The translations under genes and the position numbers were made by a program. Positions 24,362 to 35,856 of a DNA stretch of 64,000 bases are shown here, piece by piece (position 1 is the first letter of the stretch; every line of letters starts with the position of its first letter). Below the pieces are notes generated by a model that saw only the letters and a list, made by a program, of their open reading frames with translations, was not told the DNA's origin and did not search any database. The stretch is taken from contig CM043959.1 in NCBI GenBank assembly GCA_014529385.2, positions 51,263,253 to 51,327,252 of the forward strand, in the 5' to 3' direction. This DNA comes from Adiantum capillus-veneris. Its lineage: Eukaryota > Streptophyta > Polypodiopsida > Polypodiales > Pteridaceae.

Positions 24362-24715
24362 CCTCTTTCATCATTACATGGATTTCTCATGATTCATAAA
24401 AATATGAAATACCAGCGGGCTTAAGGCAAAGAATGAAAAATTAAATTATTGGTCTCCATTGACTAGTGAGATTTGGCGTTGGTAATCCACTGCTTCAATA
24501 GGCCTTGGGATTAAAATCAACGCTTGTTGTAGATCAAGAAAGCCTAATTGCAACTTTGCCAATCTTTACAATTCTCATCCCTTAGGTTCTAGGAGTTGAA
24601 AGTGTAATTAGCAATTGTATTACCATGAAATTCTTTCGAAGACAAGTAATCAACTAATACAAGTCCTTTTGAAGGGGGAGTTGGTTCGATAAAGCCCAAC
24701 CCTCAACTGGTGTTG

Positions 24716-24716
<1 letters not shown>
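24362..24716. other. Non-coding stretch
   Basis: Nothing recognised. Confidence 0.4.

Positions 24717-24786
<70 letters not shown>
24717..24786. repeat. Compound (CT)n(CA)n microsatellite
   Basis: About 14 CT units run directly into about 21 CA units. Confidence 0.95.
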
Positions 24787-24788
<2 letters not shown>

Positions 24789-26502
24789 ACATGCATATGT
24801 AATGTGTGATTGAATCTAAATGAAGTGAGCTTTGCTATTGTTATTCTCAAATATGCTCACAATTTCCACTTGATTAATTATTTTAATTAATGTATAATTT
24901 TTGATGCATTATAACTTCAATTCTTTGATACACACTACATTTTAATTTGAAGAGGTTGTTGTTACCCTAGTATAGGCTGCAATAGCTTAGCTCTTAGTGC
25001 AACCTTGTTTTGACCCAACAGGTATCTTGGCATTGGCAATTTCTACCCTACTTTAGGTCCGTATTGTCTCTCTCTCATGTAGTTTTTATTGTAGTAGTAC
25101 TCACAAGTCTCATGATTAGTCCATTTTTTCTCTATGACACACTAATTCAATGGGGATTGAGCATTGACAATACTGGTATGTATATTGTTTGTTACATAAG
25201 TGGCTAGGATGGTCTCCCCCACATTTGTCCCACTTTCTTATCTTGTGGTTGTGTCATGTTTAGGTTTTGCCTAAAGGATTGGTTAATTTGTTGTGCTACA
25301 TTCTTTACTAGCTCATTTACATTAGGGATTGGGTGAGGTTGAGCATCTTGTTTTGTGCTAGTTTCACTCGAGTTTCAAGAAACACAATCCGTAGTGCTTT
25401 TTGTATCTTCCATTACCTAGTCATAGGCCTTACAATTGTTGACTAGGTCTAACACCTCTCATGACTTGTGAGGCCGGATTTTTGCATGCACCTTCACTTG
25501 GTCTCTATCCGTGGATATCCTCTTTAAAGAGGCCAAACATCTTTAGTGCAAGAATCATCTCTAGCATTTCTATCTTACTTTAGCAATTTTCTACTATTTT
25601 AGCTTGTATTTTCTATTTTATCCTTCAAGAAAAAAATTAAAATCCATCAGATTTATCTTAATAAAAATGAAGGATCCTTTCTACATCATTTTTATTTTTT
25701 AGTTTTTTTCTTACAATTATTTTGTCATATTTGTCTATTATCTCTATGTTCCACTATATTTTATTCGTTGTTTTCTATTATCTTCTATTTTTGTAATTTT
25801 CAAAATAGCTTCACTTGGATGCTTGCAGGCAAAGTCATGGCTACATGTCATGCTTACATAACACATGAGTGTCTCACTTTTGGAAGCATAAGGAAAGAAA
25901 ATCAGTGTTGTCCACCAAACCGACTTCTGGGCTGTGAGAAAATAAAGGTTATTTTTGGGAGCTTTGAGCAATGAGATATGACCAAAATGGTGAGACCTTA
26001 TTGGAGGCATCATAGCGACTGATTTTTCTACCCGCTTTCTTCCCACTTTTCCACACACACAAGCACAACATTGTACTCTCGTTCAACCAACCTTGTAAGA
26101 ATCCCATCTTCCCTCACCATTGTACATCATTACACCTCAACTAACACATCAAGTTACCTCTAGTCAAAGTGGCCACCCAGATGGCTAGAGGCATCATTTA
26201 GGATTAGTCATCATTTAATATTTTTGCAAAGAGCCAAGGTGGTGGAGAGAAGGCTTCATCATTGCTAAGCCCTCAACTTCGAAAATGTTAATTCTGATTA
26301 GTAACTAATCTCATCATATTTGAGCTCCTCCTTTCCTATATAAGGAGGCCTATTCTACACACATGGCTAGAGACACGTACAGTGACAAGAGTGTAACATG
26401 ATGCTAGAGTGCAAAGCTACACAAACCACCTCTCAAGCCTTGGTGCTTGAGCTTCATGCCTATGCTTGGAGCATCCATGGTTGCACATTTGGTCTCTCAT
26501 GT
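24787..26502. other. Non-coding stretch
   Basis: No gene was recognised. A minus-strand open frame of 104 codons at 25744-26058 has no family resemblance. The minus strand near 25380-25540 has faint gag-like character, but too little to call. Confidence 0.4.
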
Positions 26503-26670
26503 GTAAGTAACGTCTTGTAATGCCAGTTATATGGTTTCCTCATGCCCTATCTCCACAAATCTCTCTCATGGTTCTAATCATTTCTTGTAAGTAAGGTCTC
26601 GTAATGTGAGCTTTATGGTTTCCTCATGCCCTATCTCCACAAATCTCTCTCATGGTTCTAATTATTTCCT
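26503..26670. repeat. Tandem duplication, 84-bp unit, two copies
   Basis: GTAAGTAACGTCTTGTAATG at 26503 and GTAAGTAAGGTCTCGTAATG at 26587 each begin a unit. Both units contain TTTCCTCATGCCCTATCTCC. Confidence 0.9.
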
Positions 26671-26806
26671 ATTATGCATGATATTTTGCTTATAACTTGG
26701 CAATACATTAAATCCTAACCCTAAAGCTCCCTCTCCATCACTCTCTTATGATGGCATAAAGTAAAATACCTATATATTCAACCCTATAATTCTCTCTCTC
26801 TCTCTT

Positions 26807-26868
26807 AATATATATATATATATATATATAGATATATATATATATATATATATAGATATATATATATA
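26807..26868. repeat. (TA)n microsatellite with two GA interruptions
   Basis: A TA-dinucleotide run interrupted twice by GATA. Confidence 0.95.
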
Positions 26869-27887
26869 AAGAATCAAGGTTATGCACTTGGTCAAGAGGA
26901 TTTAACTTTCTTACCCTCCCATAAGATTCAGTTTACAAATGGAAATCATTTCCTATGGATAAGTGGCTACAAGAGTTTTCTAATTGGAGGACCAAGAAAA
27001 AGGAAGCATTGCAAGCCTTGAAGACAACCATTGAAGTGTTGTTGTTAGGTTGCACGATCATCCCCATAGAAAATTAAGTGTTCCATCTTCTACTCAAAGC
27101 ACATCATTTGTTCTTTCTACCGCATTGCACACAAAACTTGCCAAGGAGAATGGCTACATGCTGTCAAAAGCCACAATTTTTCAATGAGTGCCATAAAAGA
27201 GGTGAAGAAGGGGCAACCATATTCTCCATTGATATATACACAATTATTATCACATCAATTGGTTTTCATATTGCACCAAGTTTTAATGCTTCAACACCTC
27301 CACTTGAGCCCCCAATTACACCGGCATCAAAGATAAGTTTGTGCAATTTGAAGAGGCTTCTATGTGCCAATGGACCCCCTCTCTCTCAATGAGGCAAAGA
27401 ATCCAATACAACAATATTGCATGCAGAGAGAAAAGCCACTCCTCAACCTAGGTTCATTTCTCTCTCCTTATCTTGTGCATGACTGTGAAGAGTCTACTTC
27501 TAGCAATGCCAACCACCCTGTTCATCACACAAAGTAATTAATCCTAAATGTGTAGCTATGGACCCTAATAGCAACTTTTTCCAAGATTTGACCTTTCTCT
27601 AAACCATGTAGTCTATCAAGCCAAACAATTTATCAAGATTTTTCTAGATAAAAAAATGTTATACCAGGAAATTATCATGGCTATGTTTGGCAGGGAGAGG
27701 CTTGCAAAAGTCAATCATTCAAATTGCCCATTAATCCTTCCTCTTGACATTGTGATTCTTCTTTTGATGTTCTTATTTATATTTTAGTTTGAACCCAGCT
27801 ATAGTACCCTTTTTTACATTCTCTTTGGCAGAAAAAGAACATCATAAAAAGAAAAGTTCTTGAAAGTTTGTGTGAGGCTAGGAAGCA
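26869..27887. other. Non-coding stretch
   Basis: No recognised coding sequence. It may be leader DNA of the gypsy gag remnant that follows, but no LTR or primer site was found. Confidence 0.35.
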
Positions 27888-29765
27888 ATGTCATTTTCTA
27901 CCTTCAATGGAGTTGCAGACAAAGATACCCAAGAATTCTTAGATTACTTGGAGATTGCTTTCCTAGTCACTGGGCACAATGATGATGCTACAATGTTGCA
28001 CGGTTTCCACTTTTGATGAAGGTCAAGGAGAAATCCCGGTTCAACACTCTATTGTCAGCAGATAGAGGAGGTTGGACAGGATTAAGGGTTTTTTTCTTAG
28101 CAAAGTTTGGTGGTGGAGATGAACCCTTTGAAAGTAAGTGTGTGCATTAAAGCAAGGTAAATTTGTTTGAGTACAATATGTATAAGCTACAATTTGTTGA
28201 TCTTTGGGAGTGGTGGGTTGCATAGCTAAGATTGGGGGAAGTATTACCCAATTTTCTCAAGAAATATTGTTTTGTGGCTAGCATGTGCCCGCCCTAGAGA
28301 GAAGATGAAGGAGAGGTTCCTTGTGACTTAGATGGATGCCAGGGACATTAGGAAGAGAATGGCGTCTAGGAGGGCCTCTTTATTTGGCATTTTAAGGAAG
28401 TCAAACCACTAGTATTAAGAAATTAATTGAAGGACAGTTTTTGAATTCAAACAGGAAAATCGGCTAGTTTATTTGAATTCAAAGTTCCCCCCCAAAATGG
28501 AATTTAAAATCTAGCAGGTAAAACCATATCATGTAGCATATCTATGGAAAGAGGTTGATGCGTAGATTACAAATCTACGATCTCAGCTAAAACTGGAGAT
28601 CATATGTGGGAGTTATGGAAGGCTGAAAATCATAAAAAAATTTGCCTCCTTTTTGGGGGGAAAAGTGCATCCTTTGACCACTCTTACACATCTCTTACAC
28701 ACCCATCATTCTTGCACATATGGCATACACCTATTTGTCAAAATGTTAATCGCCTCCATAAGCTCATGGTGGCAAATAAAGAGGCCCTTCTACACCCCAT
28801 CCTCTTCCTAATGCATAGCCCACCTTAAAGAAAGGAAGATAAGCTACCACCTATAGCAAAGAAAATTTGATAAAGAAGAGGAAGGGATGGATCTAGTACC
28901 ATCAGCTAATGTACCATCAACTCATCAAAGGCAAGGTAATTAAGACCGATAAGAGTTGTTGAGTAGGATTGCTCATAAATTGGAGGATTTTTTAGTACAC
29001 ATAGTACAAGGAGAAAGAGGACCACCACCAAACCAAGAACAAGCTAAGGACCAAGGAGGCAAGCCCAAGATTATCACTACTATAATTGTGGCGAAAATAA
29101 TCATGGTATGTATTATTTTCCATACTCAAGGAGAACTGGTAATTTCAAAGGGCCTAGACAACAAGTGTCACCATCAAGGAAAAGATAACAATTTTTTTTT
29201 CCATTTCCTATCCAACAAACACGCACCTATGCAAATACTAAGGCCACAAGTGCAACCGCCACCACCATTGCCTATTGCACCTATTCCATCTTTGCTGATA
29301 CCAAAGAATATGGTTGTTATATAATCAATTTGGATTCTAGGGGGAAATAAAAAGAGGAAGAGAGAGGTGAAATCTCATCAAAGGACAAAGGAAAGGCCAA
29401 GGAAGAGGATGTAGATGCCATGCCCACAAAGAGAGCAAGGCAAGAGGAGGCAATTATGAGTGAGAAGGGGAAAGAAGAAGGTTAAAGGAGACTGCGTAGA
29501 GTAGTAGCAAGAAGAAATCAAAGTCTAAACAAAAGATCGCTATTAAAAGCTTTGCACTTGGTGATTCTTCTCAACCTTATATTTTAGTTGATAATGTCTA
29601 TGTACAGGGCCCAACGTTCACGTGGTCCCAACTTCTTCACTTGGCTCCAAAAGTGCGTAGGCGATGGACCAAGATGGTAAGTACAAGGAATGTAAAGACC
29701 AAGGCTATGGGACTTGTTTCATGTAGAAAATTGAAGGACATTACACGTGCATTAGAAGCATATAT
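27888..29765 (+). mobile_element. Broken Ty3/gypsy gag region (plus strand)
   Basis: It starts MSFSTFNGVADKDTQEFLDYLEIAFLVTG. This fits a gypsy gag opening of FDG---KD---FL--LE-AF--- type. It is followed by KSRFNTLLSADRGGW and FFLAKFGGGDEPFES. Further on, 28956-29324 holds a KLEDFLVHIVQGERGPPPNQEQAKDQGG linker before a knuckle-like region. Near 29615, GPTFTWSQLLHLAPKVRRRW resembles the sequence before protease. Pol is absent: the copia LTR at 29766 interrupts the element. It is broken in several places. Confidence 0.6.
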
Positions 29766-29957
29766 TGTTGGGGTATAAAGCCCAATGTGGTCACCCAGGT
29801 AAGTGGGCGGGCCGCCAAGTATGTACACATATTCTTTTGTTAAAACCTAATAAGAACTCACTATGCTCTACACATTACAGTAGAGCGAGTTCACCATATC
29901 ATTGTGCTCTTCTTCTCGCACTCTCTCTCGCGTCACACTTCCGCTCGTACTCCTTCA
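29766..29957 (+). repeat. 5' LTR of the copia element, 192 bp
   Basis: Starts TGTTGGGGTATAAAGCCC and ends CTCCTTCA directly before the primer site. Short LTRs are common in plant copia elements. Confidence 0.75.
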
Positions 29958-29958
29958 A

Positions 29959-29974
29959 TTGGTATCAGAACTCA
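29959..29974 (+). other. Primer-binding site of the copia element
   Basis: TTGGTATCAGAACTCA, the tRNA-Met-type plant site, directly 3' of the LTR. Confidence 0.85.
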
Positions 29975-31044
29975 GATCGAGGCTCGGGGCAGCATAAGCA
30001 GGTAGCCAGAGTCACCTGCTCAGATTGGAGTGAGATTCGACAGGCGAAGACACGGTCTCAATTCTTGTGGGAAAGTCCGAAGGACTTGGTGTTCTTAGAA
30101 TTTCATTCTGAGGTCATCTCGGCCACCGTTCGGCTTCGACAAAGATCTGCGCAGGCTATTTTCGACTACGTGGTCTTGGCGGGTGGAGATCCGACTCTGC
30201 AAATTTGGGGTTTTGGCCTACGACTGCAAGTACTAAGGATATCTGCACTTCTAGAGTGCTGATTTGTGGCTATCTACACAACGATGGACGGCTTACAGTT
30301 CTTGGAGGCGTGTCACATACGACACGGGCGCACCTACACACAAACTGTAGGCGACATCCACTAGTTCATCAAGTAGCTTGTGTTTGCTGCTTGATATTCT
30401 AGATTTCATCCTGACATTGTAGGTACTTCCACATGGGATGTATTGTCAGAGATGATGTATGTCTGTTGAGGGTTTGCTGGCTATGAGTCATGCAGCAAAC
30501 AACCGCCGCAGCGGTTACAACATACAGTGGGAAATTTGTGGATGCATGACTTTGTGGGAAGTCTATGTACTGTCAGATTTACTGCAGCCTTTGTTGAGGG
30601 TCGAGTGAGGTTTTATTGAGCTGGGGGATTCTTGAATGTTGAGATCCTTTTGGTGATACAGGTCTTGGAGCGATCCCTCGAGCACCCTTAGATAGGCAGC
30701 TAGGATGTATTGACTGTGAGTTAGACAGTTGGGATTGCATCTTTGCTTTACTACCATTGAGGCATTTTCGCAGTCTATGCTTATAGGATAGTGACAGGAC
30801 AGTGAGAGACAATATAGGTGCAGGACAGGTTTACCCACAGCTTACAATGTTAGAGAGACAGTGGTTTTTTGAGCTGTTTTTGAGTACACCAGAGCCATTT
30901 TACAAAGGAGACTCTGACGAAATTTTTGCAGAATCTGAAGCTTTCTTGGTTCATTTTACAGGTTGATATTGGTTTAGAGGACAGTTTATAGGGGAAACTT
31001 TGTCGAATTTTTCTCAGGAAAGTAAACTACTGTGAAGCGTAGTT
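29975..31044 (+). other. Leader of the copia element
   Basis: About 1.07 kb between primer site and gag start. Longish open frames occur (e.g. 29765-30262) but none has a recognisable product. The length is on the high side for a copia leader. Confidence 0.5.
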
Positions 31045-32508
31045 ATGGCTGGATCACAGGACACTGCTCTTTACAATATCAAGAAGCTGGATGGAACCAA
31101 TTTCCCATTGTGGAAGAAGCAGATTTGGCACGTGTTGGTACAAAAGAAGCAGATAAAACCTATAAAGCTCAAGGGGATAAAACCAGAAGATATGGACGAA
31201 GATGAATGGAGCGAAATGGATCAATTGGCACTTTCTACCATTATGCTGACTTTGGCAGAAAGCGTTTACTTCAATGTAGCAGATGAGATGTCGGCTTATC
31301 AAGCATGGACAAAGCTGAGTGATCTTTATGAGAAGCAAAGTGCAGCTTCACAGGTATACTGGCTTAAGAAGCTTGTTGACTTGAAGATGAAAGAAGGGAC
31401 CCCTATGTCCAATCATCTGAATGAATTCAACACCATCTACAGTCAGTTGTTAGCTCAAGGTGTCAAGTTTGATGAACCTGTTAGAGCTATGTTCTTGTTG
31501 ATCACATTACCGGAAAGTTGGGACACTTTTCGCACAGCTTTGAGTAATTTTGCACCTCCAGATGGTTTGACCATAGCAGGTGTAGAAGGCAGTCTGCTTA
31601 CTGAAGAAACCAACAGAAAGACAATGGACAAAGGCAAAGGAATAGCCTTAGTTGTCAGAGGAAGGACCAAAGAAAAGTACAAAGGTGGAAGGAGGGATCA
31701 GTCTCGTAGCAAGTCCCGCAGTGCTAAAGGCAAGAGTGACATAGAATGCTACCATTGTGGCAAGAAGGGTCACATGAAAAGAGACTGCAGAGAATGGAAA
31801 GCAGAAAAAGGCAAAGAGAAAGCTGAAGACCATGGTGAGAAGAACAAGTCCTCAATGAAGATTCAAGAAATAAATGTGACAAACACTGTTGCAGAGGATG
31901 ACAATCTAGTGTCAGGAGAAATCTACTTCTTGAAGAATACAATGGACTCAGCTCTTCTTACAGGATCTGATGGAAATGCACTGAGTGACTGGATTATAGA
32001 CTCAGGGGCATCACTTCATGTGTCTCCAAACAAGGAGTGGTTTACCTCTTATGTGACCACTAAAGATCATGTTCGGCTAGGCAATGGGCAGACATGTGAG
32101 ATCTTAGGTGTTGGAGATGTTCAATTGAAGTTTCAGAATGGCTCTTCTTTCAGGTTGAGGAATGTGAGACATGTTCCCGCAATTGCAAAGAGCTTGATCA
32201 TCACAGGTTTACTTGATGATGCTGGCTATGTCACCACTTTTGGACAGAACATGTGGAAGATATCCAAGGGTTCTATGACAGTAGCACATGGACTAAAGTC
32301 TGGAGGACTTTACATGATTTATGTATCAAATGTCTCTAAAAATGTAATCAATGTAACCGAGCAGCCGAACGTTTCTTTGTGGCATAGCCGGTTAGGACAT
32401 ATGTCCAAGAAGGGAATAGAAATCTTGTCTCGTTCTGGTTATTTGCCTGGCTTGTCATTTAATGATTTTGAATTCTGTGAACATTGTCTGTATGGTAAGC
32501 AAACATAG
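31045..32508 (+). CDS. Copia gag-protease-preintegrase polyprotein part
   Basis: 487 codons without a stop. Residues 1-190 are a UBN2-type copia gag, with LDGTNFPLWKKQIWHVL near the start, then AYQAWTKLSDLYEKQS, then LLITLPESWDTF. A zinc knuckle, CYHCGKKGHMKRDC, is encoded at 31747-31788. The protease site WIIDSGAS has its Asp codon at 31999. The preintegrase motif LWHSRLGHMSKKGIEIL is near the end, before an incomplete integrase zinc finger (CEHCLYGKQ). The start codon is chosen because the gag domain begins directly after it. Integrase-like residues continue after 32508 up to the element H LTR. Retroelement polyprotein; fossil by truncation. Confidence 0.9.
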   Translation: MAGSQDTALYNIKKLDGTNFPLWKKQIWHVLVQKKQIKPIKLKGIKPEDMDEDEWSEMDQLALSTIMLTLAESVYFNVADEMSAYQAWTKLSDLYEKQSAASQVYWLKKLVDLKMKEGTPMSNHLNEFNTIYSQLLAQGVKFDEPVRAMFLLITLPESWDTFRTALSNFAPPDGLTIAGVEGSLLTEETNRKTMDKGKGIALVVRGRTKEKYKGGRRDQSRSKSRSAKGKSDIECYHCGKKGHMKRDCREWKAEKGKEKAEDHGEKNKSSMKIQEINVTNTVAEDDNLVSGEIYFLKNTMDSALLTGSDGNALSDWIIDSGASLHVSPNKEWFTSYVTTKDHVRLGNGQTCEILGVGDVQLKFQNGSSFRLRNVRHVPAIAKSLIITGLLDDAGYVTTFGQNMWKISKGSMTVAHGLKSGGLYMIYVSNVSKNVINVTEQPNVSLWHSRLGHMSKKGIEILSRSGYLPGLSFNDFEFCEHCLYGKQT

Positions 32509-32629
32509 TAGCCACATAAGCATAGAAGCAGTAGAAGAGATACACAGTTGGCACTTGTTCATAGTGATTTGTGTGGACCTATGCTTAACCTATCTCTAGG
32601 GGGAGCTTCTTACTTTATGACATTTATAG

Positions 32630-32634
32630 ATGAT
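32630..32634. other. Candidate target site (ATGAT) at the left end of element H
   Basis: The five bases ATGAT directly precede the LTR start and interrupt the copia integrase reading. The matching copy at the far end was not found, so the duplication is unproven. Confidence 0.35.
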
Positions 32635-33571
32635 TGTTGGACGGATATGCCACGACGAACGTCAGCACAACGAGAACTCACCTAGCATGTAATGTCAGCT
32701 AAGGACGAAGCTCGACCCGCAGGCGCGTGGAAGCAAGTATAAGGTGTCAAACTACACTCAATTGACTCCTAACTAATTCCTACAGAGGTCTCTACTAATT
32801 ATCTAAGTCACAGCCTTCAAGAGTGCAAGAGAGGAAACTTCCTACAATGCTTTCTAGAGCCGAACACCCATCAAACAATCTCGAAACACCATAGAACTTG
32901 AAGGAGACCCTACTAATACCAATAGGTCACTCTCCCTAAGGTCTATGAACCAAAATCCCGACCCAAAACACCCGGTGTAGAAACACGTAGGATGTCTGGC
33001 CAAAATCTGCAGGTCTTCGTTTCCAAAATCTAGAGTGCCTAATGTGTAGTTCTACTCAATGTGAACGCGTGGATATGCTGCAATGCAAAATCGAACAACG
33101 TATGCTCACCCAAACAACCGATGAAGCTCGTAGAAGGAGCTCGCAAAGCCGGACCGTACGTGCGCAATGTTGGTATTGGCGCGTAGCTCTAGTCGGGGGC
33201 AACACGCTGCACTTCTTCGCACTTGATTTCGACCACCAGAGCACACGTAGCGTCAAGACGAAGCTCACACTCTCTCTCTCTCGTACACAGTACGCTCACT
33301 CACAGACTTCAAACTTGTTTTTAAAATGACAAAAGGTTTTTTCATTAAGGTCAAAAAGTGGTATATATACCTTACAACTTCTCAAACCCTAAAGTCCCAA
33401 AATCAACCATCTACTCAATCTAACTATCAAAACTAGGATACAATCTGGAAACTTCTGTAAGTCCCAATATTTACAAGGTGAAAAATCGGGTTTTCCTCAA
33501 TGAATGAATAGTTACAAAAATAATAGTCCTCCGAGTAGTTAGATGCCGTGGGGTGTGTCCAGCTTCTAACA
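32635..33571 (-). repeat. 3' LTR of element H, 937 bp
   Basis: The plus strand starts TGTTGGACGG and ends CTTCTAACA, giving TGTTRG/CYAACA inverted ends. A polypurine tract follows at 33572-33585, so the LTR is the 3' one of a minus-strand element. A TATA box (GGTATATATACC) lies at 33360-33371. It contains the 12-base word CGTAGGATGTCT (about 32985-32996), half of the palindrome found in the tandem array at 37300. The partner LTR was not recognised in the window. Confidence 0.75.
33360..33371 (-). promoter_or_regulatory. TATA box of the element H LTR
   Basis: GGTATATATACC, itself palindromic, roughly 200 bp inside the LTR from its minus-strand start. Confidence 0.45.
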
Positions 33572-33585
33572 TCCCCCCCTCCTTG
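33572..33585 (-). other. Polypurine tract of element H
   Basis: The minus strand reads CAAGGAGGGGGGGA directly before the LTR start TGTTAGAAGC. Confidence 0.75.
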
Positions 33586-33621
33586 TTCATGTCGTCCCCA
33601 ACATGGCCTTGATCTGCGGCT

Positions 33622-34475
33622 TCATTTGATCGTTTCTGGCATCTTTAGCAGTGATTCGTACCTGGCATGTAGGCTCAGCATTGTTGGGCCAAAGATATCT
33701 GTATTCATGGTGAAGAACCCTGTACAGAATGCTTCTTCAAAAGCCTGGAGGTGATAGGATGGTAGAAACATGATTCTTTGATACAGCGCATGTATCACCT
33801 CCTTGGAAGGCTGACCTGACAGATCATAAGCACATCTGTATGTATCTTGGAAAAAGAATATGCTGTCGGTCACCTGGCCTGTCTTGAAGGTCTCGAACAC
33901 TGTTAAGATGGTTCTGCAAATATTTTTCATCATAATGCATGTAAGGTCAGGTGAGCCAATGAACAACTTTATGGCGCCCGTTGGGGTTTTCACCATGTAT
34001 TGGACACTTATTCTCTCACCTACCTTCACGCCCGGCAGCTTTGGGTAATTCAGCCAAGTGGGTTGGCTTCTTTGCAAAATTTGATGTGCCTTCCACGTCC
34101 TAACCCTTGGTAGGGGACAGAAGCTGAGATTGTCTCTGATATCTTTAGGTGCTCTACCAGGTGGATTAGGTATTGTGGGTACTTGGTAAGCCAAGCGTTC
34201 CTCCACTTTGGCTGAGAATCCACTATAAGCTTAACTCCTTCTGGCTTTGAGGTGTCTGCATTGTAGAGAGGTTCCATTGGCTCTTCTCTAATCCGCTTGT
34301 TTATTGTTGCTACCTCATATTTCAGCAATGGATATGGGAGAGAGGGTTGAAGCCACTCGCGCCTGAGATTGCTGGCGTCGATCTTCTGAATTGTCATAGA
34401 TTTGAAGACCCTCTGCTCCCATTCCAAGGCTTCCTTCGTGCTTTCTCTTAGCTCTTCCTCTAGTGCCTTACGCAA
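33622..34475 (-). pseudogene. Element H, C-terminal part of an unrecognised protein
   Basis: Two overlapping open stretches of 141 and 194 codons in different frames. Notable residues are WLQPSLPYPLLKYEVATINKRIREEPMEPL in the upstream part and YMVKTPTGAIKLFIGSPDL with FQDTYRCAYDLSGQPSKEVIHALYQRI in the downstream part. I recognise no family. It lies immediately upstream of the polypurine tract and 3' LTR, at the very 3' end of the element, where Ty3/gypsy elements sometimes carry an extra ORF. Codon use is even and the DNA is less AT-rich than nearby, supporting past coding. Fossil. Confidence 0.5.
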
Positions 34476-34525
34476 TTTTTCCTCCTCTTCTTGTGTTAGA
34501 TCATGTGGCTCTTAAGAGGATCCTG

Positions 34526-35526
34526 CTATGCTTTCCTCTTGCATGTGTGTGTCCACAGGATCTGACACATTTTTGAGGTCGATGCCCTCATTGGAGGGGC
34601 TGGCCCTGAGCTTTCTGTGTCTCCTCCTTGCTGGCCTTTCAACTCCTCAATTTGCCTGAGGAGTGTTGTCTTTTCCGCTTCAGCTTCTCCGCCCATATTC
34701 ACGAGGAGGTCATTAAGTTCAGTGTTTACTCTTTCCGCCTCCTCGAGCTTTTTCTTTATGCTTTCCACTTCTTCTTGCAGGGATTTTTGGCCCTCCTCCA
34801 TTCTTGTTTGCATTACGATAGAACCTTCAGCCATCATTAACCTCTGCTTTTTCTCGAGAGTCAACTCCTTCTGAAGTTCCTGCATTTGCTCTTCATATAG
34901 TTGACTCTCGGAAATGATTTGAGTCGAGCTCGTAGCTCTGACTCTAGCAAGTGATGCTCGCAGCCTCTGGATGGTTTGATCTTTGACTTTTAATTGGTCC
35001 TTGAGCTCAAGGACTTCATCCAGGCTTGATTCTTGTTTTATCTCTGCTTTTTTCTTGGCATTTCTCATGGCCTCTACTTCTTTAGATTCTTCGGCCAGCT
35101 GTAGTGTCAGATTATCCATTTCTCTTTTGGCATCTCGCAATGACTTGCTGAGCTGCAGACGAGCTGCAGACACTCTTCTTCAGCTGCTTGTATTCTTTTT
35201 GCTGCTGCCTCATTTGCTTCTTCCATTGCTTGGCAGTTTTGTAGAGCCATTGCCAAGCTGGCCTGCAGGTCATCTTCTCTCTCTTTTTGCCTTTGGCTTT
35301 GTGTTTGCAGAGAATCTACCTCCTTTTTGATCTGTTCTTCAGTGGCCTTGAGATTTGTCATTTCTTTCTCTGAAGCCATGGATTGTGCTCGCAATCCAGC
35401 TAGCTTTGTCATCACCACGTCCCATCCATTGGAGGGCGGGTGCATGTCTACCGTGTCGGTAGCAATTTCTTTTAGCTCCACTAGCCGGATGCCTTGCATC
35501 TGTTCTTTATGCCCTGTCCTCGCCAA
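34526..35526 (-). pseudogene. Element H coiled-coil protein segment
   Basis: Two adjoining stretches (139 and 215 codons) are rich in Glu, Lys, Gln, Leu and Ala with heptad spacing, for instance RAQSMASEKEMTNLKATEEQ and EEVESIKKKLEEAERVNTEL. Almost the whole length would form a long coiled coil. It lies between the 431-residue ORF and the C-terminal segment, in the same direction, so the three could be parts of one large product. A structural or self-assembly role is a guess. Fossil. Confidence 0.55.
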
Positions 35527-35559
35527 GTCAAATGCAACTGTGGCGGCTTATTCCTTTGT

Positions 35560-35856
35560 ATAGCCTGCAACTAGCAGGTCCAAAAATGCGTAGTAGGCCT
35601 CATCTAATCCTTTTTGCTCAGACTCAGGCTTGGCCTCTTCCTTTGGCTTCATCTAATCCTTTTTGCTCAGACTCAGGCTTGGCCTCTTCCTTTGGCTCAG
35701 GTTCCTGCCTTTGCTCTTGCTCCTCAACTTGCCTTTCATCTTGTTTGTCCTCAGCCTCCTTATCTTCTTGTGGAGGGCTACTGGGAGGTGGTGAGGGCGG
35801 TGGAGATGGCTGTGGGCTGGGTTTAGGGCTATCTGGTAAAGTTGCTGGTTTGCCCT
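35560..35856 (-). other. Element H proline- and glutamate-rich linker with a 49-bp duplication
   Basis: The minus strand encodes low-complexity Pro-Ser and Glu-Gln-Lys runs between the 431-residue ORF and the coiled-coil part. A 49-bp unit starting CATCTAATCC occurs twice, at 35601 and 35650. Confidence 0.55.

Larger units (their letters stand above)
29766..32634 (+). mobile_element. Ty1/copia element, 5' half
   Basis: A short 5' LTR (29766-29957) and primer-binding site are followed by a leader of about 1.07 kb. A gag-protease-preintegrase ORF (31045-32508) and the start of integrase to about 32634 follow. There the LTR of element H begins. RT, RNase H and the 3' LTR are not seen in the window. 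The coding part looks recent, since the first ORF is uninterrupted for 487 codons. The element lies inside older gypsy gag DNA. Confidence 0.85.

Noticed and set aside
25380-25560. Possible gag remnant on the minus strand
   Set aside because: Only a few gag-like residues; no capsid motif or zinc knuckle could be shown.
29765-30262. 165-codon plus-strand frame starting in the copia LTR
   Set aside because: Spans LTR, primer site and leader with no recognisable domain; probably chance.
32635-32660. Continuation of copia integrase past 32634
   Set aside because: Residues stop matching copia integrase exactly where the TGTTGGACGG LTR end begins, so the downstream reading is element H.
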